38,698 bases of DNA from Leptospiraceae bacterium (GTDB lineage: Bacteria; Spirochaetota; Leptospiria; Leptospirales; Leptospiraceae), in the NCBI GenBank assembly GCA_017996175.1, contig JAGOHK010000040.1, forward strand, positions 1 to 38,698. Direction: 5' to 3'. Positions within the stretch are counted from its first letter, which is position 1. Each line of letters starts with the position of its first letter. Both the position numbers and the translations under genes were made by a program. Below, piece by piece: positions 33,870 through 38,698 of the stretch. The notes beneath the pieces are model-generated. The model saw nothing but the letters and a program-made list of their open reading frames with translations, made no database searches and was not told where the DNA came from.

Positions 33870-34016
33870 TTACTCATATTCAATATTTTTTAAAATAAAT
33901 TTATAGATCGATTGGGAGATTAATATTTCGTCATATTTGGAGGGGAGATTTTTAAGTTCAAGTTTATCTTGCGAAATGTAAATGACTACATTGCTATCTA
34001 GAACTATTCTCGCCAT
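33870..34016 (-). pseudogene. Truncated PIN-domain toxin
   Basis: A minus-strand ATG at 34016, inside the 3' end of the upstream antitoxin gene, opens a frame of only 48 residues beginning MARIVLDSNVVIYISQ, the typical first strand of a PIN toxin with its first catalytic Asp. PIN toxins are about 130 residues; this one stops at a TAA after a divergent tail (IEYE) and lacks the later acidic residues. It is therefore probably an inactive remnant left beside an intact antitoxin gene. The convergent lipase hairpin lies 19 bases beyond its end. Confidence 0.65.
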
Positions 34017-34234
34017 TCATCTCTCAAGTTTTTCTGCCATTCAACGGGATTTTTTATTTCTTTGAATAAATTTTTATTCTTCAATTTCGCAGCAGAAAGT
34101 AAAACCTTATCTCGATTAGAAGTAAATTCAAGCTTGTAATTTTCAAGAGAATGTTTCACCCGTTCCAAAAGAAAAAATAACTCTTCTCGATTCAGTTCTT
34201 GAATTTTCATTTCTACAAGTTGCATGGTAGTCAT
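34004..34234 (-). CDS. Small antitoxin-like protein paired with the truncated PIN gene
   Basis: The 76-residue product begins MTTMQLVEMKIQELNREELF, is helical and charged, and ends NPVEWQKNLRDEWRE, a tail typical of antitoxins that wrap PIN toxins. Its last 13 bases overlap the start of the PIN fragment, as in working pairs. Family assignment is uncertain (no clear RHH, Phd or AbrB motif). With the toxin broken it may be an orphan or may protect against related toxins. Confidence 0.6.
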   Translation of the reverse strand: MTTMQLVEMKIQELNREELFFLLERVKHSLENYKLEFTSNRDKVLLSAAKLKNKNLFKEIKNPVEWQKNLRDEWRE

Positions 34235-34351
34235 AATGGGTATATTCTATTAGGGAAACTGAATTTGTCAAGAGTAATTGAGTGAAATTTATTATCTTCT
34301 CACGCAATAAATTTTGTATCAGCGCGAGCGAGATGCCCCAATTACAAAAAG

Positions 34352-34750
34352 CTAAACTAATTCAATAAACTCCCTTGGACTTACAACAGAAATTTTATAT
34401 TCTTTCCTGAGCGGAAAATCCTTCTTATTCCCTGTGATTAAATATTTTACTTTGGAGCCAAGTGCAATTTCTAAAAATGCTTCATCGTCGCGGTCAGGTA
34501 ATTTTTGGAGTAAGGTTGAAGTTAATCCCCATTCACCGCTCTCTTGGATATACTCTAACACAATGGAAACATCATCTCGGTCTAATTTGAATTTAGGGCG
34601 ATTTAAAACTTCTCTGTATTCTGCGAGAATTCTAGCATCAAAACATAATGTCAAAAGACCAGAGCCTACTCTGCGTAAAATTTCACCCGGAATACTGAAT
34701 GGTTTTAACATCCCACTTACTAAAACATTGGTATCTAAAACTACTTTCAA
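34352..34750 (-). CDS. PIN-domain toxin (COG1569-like)
   Basis: The 132-residue product begins at a TTG that overlaps the antitoxin stop as TTGA. PIN landmarks are the first Asp in MKVVLDTNVLVSGML, a middle Glu in ILAEYREVLNRP, the acidic cluster PDRDDEAFLEIAL and ITGNKKDFPL near the end, as in the COG1569 group of predicted toxins. All expected acidic residues are present, so it should be an active ribonuclease. Paired with the Phd-type antitoxin directly upstream. Confidence 0.85.
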   Translation of the reverse strand: MKVVLDTNVLVSGMLKPFSIPGEILRRVGSGLLTLCFDARILAEYREVLNRPKFKLDRDDVSIVLEYIQESGEWGLTSTLLQKLPDRDDEAFLEIALGSKVKYLITGNKKDFPLRKEYKISVVSPREFIELV

Positions 34751-35037
34751 TGTTTCTTTCTAGATTTCCTTGTAATTTTAATTTCTTTTCGGATTTCTGA
34801 TTCAGAAATTTCTGAAGTTTCATTGATAAGAGAAATATTTTGAATGCGACCGAGAGCAGCAAGTGCCTTGGCTTGTTTCAATGCTTTCCATGTCTGTTCT
34901 AAATTTTTTTCTGTAACAGAAGAAACAATAGCGATAGGTTTTCCATTGGAAGTCAAAACTAAATCATCCGAAGGAGAAAGACTACTAAAAAGTTTGGCAG
35001 AATTATTTCTTAAATCTCTAACTGTTAAAAATTGCAT
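34747..35037 (-). CDS. Phd/YefM-type antitoxin
   Basis: I choose the ATG at 35037, giving 96 residues beginning MQFLTVRDLRNNSAKLF; a GTG 18 bases earlier is an alternative. The N-terminal block (VRDLRNNSAKLFSSLSPSDD, then LVLTSNGKPIAIV) is the Phd/YefM DNA-binding fold, and the charged tail would bind the PIN toxin encoded next. An imperfect inverted repeat gtagca-atata-tgttac (35060-35076) lies just upstream and may be its operator. The gene is divergent from the telA-like operon. Confidence 0.85.
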   Translation of the reverse strand: MQFLTVRDLRNNSAKLFSSLSPSDDLVLTSNGKPIAIVSSVTEKNLEQTWKALKQAKALAALGRIQNISLINETSEISESEIRKEIKITRKSRKKH

Positions 35038-35152
35038 ATCTAATACCTGTAGCACAATTGTAGCAATATATGTTACTTACGCAAGAAAAAAAAATTCTTG
35101 CTTAATTGATTTGTAAGTGTAAGTTCGTACTAGACGATTACAGGAGCAAATT

Positions 35153-36256
35153 ATGGCAGAAAATTCTTCCACAGAAACACAGGCACAAACAGAAATAAAA
35201 CCAGCCGATACAATTCAAGATGTATCCAAAGAAGACCAGGCAAAGATTGTTGAACTCGCAAAACAAATTAATATCGAAGATACTCAATCCGTTCTTCAAT
35301 ACGGCTCTCAGTCACAGAAAAAGATTTCTGAATTTTCGGATCAAATTCTAAGCCAAATTCGTGCGAAAGATACTGGTGAAACTGGACAGATTTTGACTGA
35401 CCTCATGCTCAAAGTAAAAGACATGGATGTAGAAAGTCTATCAGATGAAGATAGTTTTCTTTCTAAAATTCCACTCATTGGTTCTCTTGTAAAATCTTCG
35501 CAAAAATTCATCGCGCAGTATGATACACTCAGCGTCCAAATCGAAAAAATCGTAGATGAACTTCATAAATCAAGAATGATGCTTTTGAAAGACATTACCC
35601 TTTTTGATACACTTTATGCAAAGAACTTGGATTACTTCAAAGAGTTAAATCAATATATACTTGCCGGCGAAATGAAATTAGCCGAACTGCGTGAAAAAGA
35701 ACTTCCCAAATACAAAGAAAAAGCAGAGAAAGGCAACGACCCAGTAGACGCTCAAAAATACCAGGACTATATCCAGTTATTAAATCGCTTTGAAAAAAAG
35801 TTACACGATTTAAAACTCACAAAAATGCTTTCTCTTCAAACAGGACCTCAGATTCGTTTGATTCAAAACAGCAACCAAGTTTTAGTTGAAAAAATTCAAA
35901 GCTCTATTATCAATACAATTCCACTTTGGAAAAATCAACTAGTAATTGCAATCGGACTTTTAAGACAGAAAAAAGCTCTTGGGGTACAAAAAGAAGTAAC
36001 CTCAGTCACCAATGAACTACTTTCTAAAAATTCTGAAATGCTAAAAATGGGAACCATCGAAGTTGCCAAAGAAGCAGAAAAAGGTATTCTGGAAATTGAA
36101 ACATTAAAGAAAATCAATACTGATTTGATTTTCACTCTGGACGAAACTTTGAAAATCCAAACCGAAGGAAAACAAAAACGTCAGGCGGTAGAAGTCGAGC
36201 TTACCAAGATGGAAGAAGAAATCAAAACCAAACTCATGAACACAAAATCACTATAA
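35153..36256 (+). CDS. TelA-family protein (toxic anion resistance)
   Basis: The 367-residue product is the usual length of the TelA/KlaA/YaaN family, soluble helical proteins linked to resistance to tellurite and some membrane-active agents. Recognisable parts are QSQKKISEFSDQILSQIRAK, SFLSKIPLIGSLVKSSQKFI, a long central coiled coil with LLKDITLFDTLYAKNLDYF and the block WKNQLVIAIGLLRQKKAL, which is strongly conserved in the family. A ribosome site (caggag) lies seven bases before the ATG. It is followed after three bases by an XpaC-like gene, the same pairing seen as xpaC-yaaN in Bacillus subtilis. The biochemical role is unknown. Confidence 0.88.
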   Translation: MAENSSTETQAQTEIKPADTIQDVSKEDQAKIVELAKQINIEDTQSVLQYGSQSQKKISEFSDQILSQIRAKDTGETGQILTDLMLKVKDMDVESLSDEDSFLSKIPLIGSLVKSSQKFIAQYDTLSVQIEKIVDELHKSRMMLLKDITLFDTLYAKNLDYFKELNQYILAGEMKLAELREKELPKYKEKAEKGNDPVDAQKYQDYIQLLNRFEKKLHDLKLTKMLSLQTGPQIRLIQNSNQVLVEKIQSSIINTIPLWKNQLVIAIGLLRQKKALGVQKEVTSVTNELLSKNSEMLKMGTIEVAKEAEKGILEIETLKKINTDLIFTLDETLKIQTEGKQKRQAVEVELTKMEEEIKTKLMNTKSL

Positions 36257-36259
36257 GCT

Positions 36260-37198
36260 ATGGAAGAAGAACAAAAAAATATCACCGAAGACGAGATAAC
36301 ATGGGGTAGGCGCTCGCATTTATCTATGTTTCTCGCTTATCCACTTCTACTCATCCTGCTCTCTAAAAGTATTCCTTTTGCATTTCCAATCGCGATGCTC
36401 GGTGCGATGCTTGTGCCTTTGTATATTTTATTCACCAAAGGGGGCAAATCTAAGTTTGTCGCATCTCATGCAAAAGAAGCAGTTTTTATGCAGGGCTTTA
36501 TGGCGACCATAGGAACAGGTGTAAGCTGGCTCTGGGGTGGAGACAAAATGGTCGATGGGAGTTTACCAACAGGGAGTGCTATCATGCAAATCCTGAGTTA
36601 CTCTGGGCTTGGACTTTACCATATAGGAGCTACTATCACTGGATCCATTAAAGCATCGTATAAAACTTTAATTAGTTATCCTCTTAGTTTTTTCAAAACT
36701 CCGAATTTAGAAAAAGAAAAAACTGACTTTGAAGAACAAATGGCTGAGCTTCGTGCGTTACAGAATTTAGACAAGGTAACAGCGAGTATGCTCAAAGAAA
36801 CAATGTCTCTCGGCAAAGACAAAGTAGCCGAAATAGACAGACTCTCTGAAAAAATCAAAGACCCATCTGTAAAAGAGAAAGTTTTAGAAATCCGAGAACA
36901 AGTAGTAAAAATCTTTGAGAATTTCAAAAATGACCCAGATGACATCAAAATTTCCAGACAGTTTCTATCTTACTATCTAGATACTACAATCAAGATTATC
37001 CGCAAGTACATTGATCTTTCTTCTCAGAAAGTAATTTCTGTAGAATTAAAAGAATCTCTAAAACGTGTAGATGAAATTCTAGTCCAAATCATAGATGCAT
37101 TTCAAAAACACCATGATAAACTGATTCAAAATGACATCATGGACTTAGACGCTGAAATCACAGTCATGGAAAAAACCATGAAGATGGAAGGAATGTAA
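36260..37198 (+). CDS. XpaC-like membrane protein
   Basis: The 312-residue product has an N-terminal membrane region (about residues 22-140) with helices such as MFLAYPLLLILLSKSIPFAF and AMLGAMLVPLYILF, then a cytoplasmic helical half (about 160-312: LENLDKVTASML-like text, SEKIKDPSVKEKVLEI, a stretch ending in KTMKMEGM). The second half resembles XpaC ('5-bromo-4-chloroindolyl phosphate hydrolysis') proteins, which are encoded beside TelA/YaaN proteins. The ATG follows the telA-like stop by three bases, and the next gene begins at a TTG three bases after this stop. A complex of the three products at the membrane is inferred. Confidence 0.7.
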   Translation: MEEEQKNITEDEITWGRRSHLSMFLAYPLLLILLSKSIPFAFPIAMLGAMLVPLYILFTKGGKSKFVASHAKEAVFMQGFMATIGTGVSWLWGGDKMVDGSLPTGSAIMQILSYSGLGLYHIGATITGSIKASYKTLISYPLSFFKTPNLEKEKTDFEEQMAELRALQNLDKVTASMLKETMSLGKDKVAEIDRLSEKIKDPSVKEKVLEIREQVVKIFENFKNDPDDIKISRQFLSYYLDTTIKIIRKYIDLSSQKVISVELKESLKRVDEILVQIIDAFQKHHDKLIQNDIMDLDAEITVMEKTMKMEGM

Positions 37199-37201
37199 TT
37201 T

Positions 37202-38698
37202 TTGGATACACTTTTAATCAAAACCCAAACCCACGAAATTTTAAAATTAGTAGTTCCCCTCGCAGACTACTATCGATTAAACTACAAAGACATTACTGAC
37301 TACGAAAAAAGAGTCATTTACGCAGAACACTTATTAGCCTCTGAAATGATTCGGATAGCTAGTTTTCTATACGCAAATGATCCAAGCGAATCCGATAAAA
37401 CATTACCCGCAATTGTCGAGATTTTAAAAGAAATAGACAAATCTACTCGCTACGACAAAACAAAACTACTTTCTGAAATTGAACTTTATATCAAAAACCA
37501 ACCACAAGGCAAAAGGGATTTAGTCATTGAAGAACTTGATCCTCCTATGTTACTTCGAGTTGTTAAATTCTACGATTCTGTTTTCCTTACGAATAATATG
37601 TACATCGTCGCCAATTACTTATTTCAAATTCTAAACTTGATTGTCAAACAAGATGGAATTGTCACAGAAATAGAGAAGCGGTTACTCACTCGTTACCAGA
37701 CGATTCTACATGAATCCAACGAAGACTTATATTCTGACTTACCAGGAACAAAAAAAGATTATCTAAATTTGAATTCTGTGTTCAATGATTTCTTTGGAAG
37801 TGTAGCCACTACGATTCGAAAAGATTCTGGAAATACGAACAACAATTCAACCAAAGAGGCTAAGGAAGAGAAACCGCAAGGGAATGTGCAAGAAGCTGGA
37901 AAAGAAGAAGTTTATGATCTTGACCAACTCATGAAAGAACTAAATGATCTAATCGGTCTTTCTGAGGTTAAAGGCGAAGTCACAAACTTAGTAAATGTAT
38001 TAAAAGTAGAAAAACTCCGCAAGGAAAAAAACCTTCCCGTTCCAACTAGAAGCCTTCACATGGTGTTTACCGGTAACCCGGGAACAGGAAAAACAACTAT
38101 AGGAAGGCTCATTGCCAAGATTTTTAAAGCGTTAGGCGTTTTAGAGAAAGGTCATTTGATTGAGACTGATAGATCAGGACTAGTTGCGGGCTACGTAGGA
38201 CAAACCGCCGCTAAGACAATTGAACTTTGTAAAAAATCTCTAGGTGGAGTTTTATTCATAGATGAAGCCTACGCTCTTGCAGAAGGCGGAGAAAACGATT
38301 TCGGAAGAGAAGCTATCAATACTCTGCTAAAATTCATGGAGGATAATCGCGGTAATTTCATTGCAATCGTTGCGGGTTACACGGATAATATGCAAGAATT
38401 TATTAATAAAAATCCAGGGCTCCAATCAAGATTCAATAAATACATAGTATTTGCTGACTACAGCCCAGACGAACTATTTGCGATTTTTTCTTCGATTACA
38501 ACCAAATCCAAACTCAAACTAACAGAAGAAGCGGCAACAAAGGTAAAAGAAATTTTACAAAGTCATTATGACAAACGAGATAAAAAGTTCGGCAACGGTC
38601 GGTTTGCCCGTAATCTCTTCGAAAAGATTTACGGCAATCAGGCTAACAGACTAGTAACCGTAACAGACCTTGACGAAGAAGGATTATGTACGATTACT
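37202..38698 (+). CDS. CbxX/CfqX-type AAA+ ATPase with a TerB-like N-terminus, partial (right edge)
   Basis: The frame opens at TTG 37202, eight bases after a good ribosome site (aagga), three bases past the XpaC-like stop, and runs off the right edge (499 codons visible). The N-terminal 240 residues are helical, and around VKQDGIVTEIEKRLLTRYQ they resemble a TerB-like tellurite-resistance domain. After a low-complexity linker (NNNSTKEAKEEK) comes an AAA+ domain: LIGLSEVKGEV, Walker A FTGNPGTGKTTIGRL (about residue 290), VAGYVGQTA, Walker B GVLFIDEAYAL (about 348), FMEDNRGNFIAIVAGY and the arginine finger NPGLQSRFNKYI (about 406). This is the Rubisco-activase-like/SpoVK group of remodelling ATPases. 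Link to TelA and XpaC suggests a membrane-stress system. Confidence 0.85.
   Translation, partial: MDTLLIKTQTHEILKLVVPLADYYRLNYKDITDYEKRVIYAEHLLASEMIRIASFLYANDPSESDKTLPAIVEILKEIDKSTRYDKTKLLSEIELYIKNQPQGKRDLVIEELDPPMLLRVVKFYDSVFLTNNMYIVANYLFQILNLIVKQDGIVTEIEKRLLTRYQTILHESNEDLYSDLPGTKKDYLNLNSVFNDFFGSVATTIRKDSGNTNNNSTKEAKEEKPQGNVQEAGKEEVYDLDQLMKELNDLIGLSEVKGEVTNLVNVLKVEKLRKEKNLPVPTRSLHMVFTGNPGTGKTTIGRLIAKIFKALGVLEKGHLIETDRSGLVAGYVGQTAAKTIELCKKSLGGVLFIDEAYALAEGGENDFGREAINTLLKFMEDNRGNFIAIVAGYTDNMQEFINKNPGLQSRFNKYIVFADYSPDELFAIFSSITTKSKLKLTEEAATKVKEILQSHYDKRDKKFGNGRFARNLFEKIYGNQANRLVTVTDLDEEGLCTIT

Noticed and set aside
34434..35116. Plus-strand frames opposite the Phd/PIN pair
   Set aside because: They are antisense shadows of two well-supported minus-strand genes.

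Overview
The window looks like a chromosomal segment of a Leptospira-like spirochaete (Leptospiraceae). The reasons are AT-rich DNA, many lipoproteins with relaxed spirochaetal lipoboxes (LLNC, LTNC, LTGC), an Rhs/YD-repeat protein whose core wording (MYFFHPDHLGSITMITNAQG) I recognise from Leptospira, and many toxin-antitoxin pairs. No rRNA, tRNA or CRISPR array was seen.

Region 1 (1-14161, all minus strand) is one long, tightly overlapping surface operon. It is headed by a 2426-residue SpvB / VCBS / YD-repeat (Rhs) protein with a variable hydrophobic C-terminus. Behind it come three small lipoproteins, then a second 'orphan' Rhs core with a different C-terminal domain, then a lipoprotein paralogous to one of the three, a beta-barrel-like outer-membrane protein, a kelch lipoprotein and a TPR protein that leaves the window on the left. 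The two Rhs cores are near-identical direct repeats, and so are the two lipoprotein 3' ends. This layout suggests a polymorphic-toxin-like locus that can swap its C-terminal module by recombination. It is the most interesting part of the window.

Region 2 (14162-24602) starts with an intergenic region holding a heptanucleotide tandem repeat and a MITE-like palindrome. It continues with a DOPA-dioxygenase-like lipoprotein, a ribbon-helix-helix/PIN toxin-antitoxin pair whose start codon lies in a perfect operator-like palindrome, a XerC/D recombinase, a TPR lipoprotein + SGNH hydrolase + MBOAT acyltransferase group (probably surface-glycan O-acylation), thioredoxin reductase, a short RecQ helicase and a membrane-anchored helical protein.

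Region 3 (24603-33860) holds quinolinate synthase (nadA), a double-receiver response regulator with a degenerate GGDEF domain, a DUF433/DUF5615-type toxin-antitoxin pair overlapped by an NAD(P)-binding protein, an AspT/YidE-family transporter, a small membrane protein, a possible lipase-chaperone-like protein and a secreted lipase-like hydrolase.

Region 4 (33870-38698) has a toxin-antitoxin remnant (antitoxin plus a 48-residue PIN fragment), a Phd/PIN pair and an operon of TelA, an XpaC-like protein and a CbxX/CfqX-type AAA+ ATPase with a possible TerB-like N-terminus, cut by the right edge. Several families of palindromic repeats are scattered between the genes of regions 2 and 3, and related pieces sit inside coding regions of region 1.
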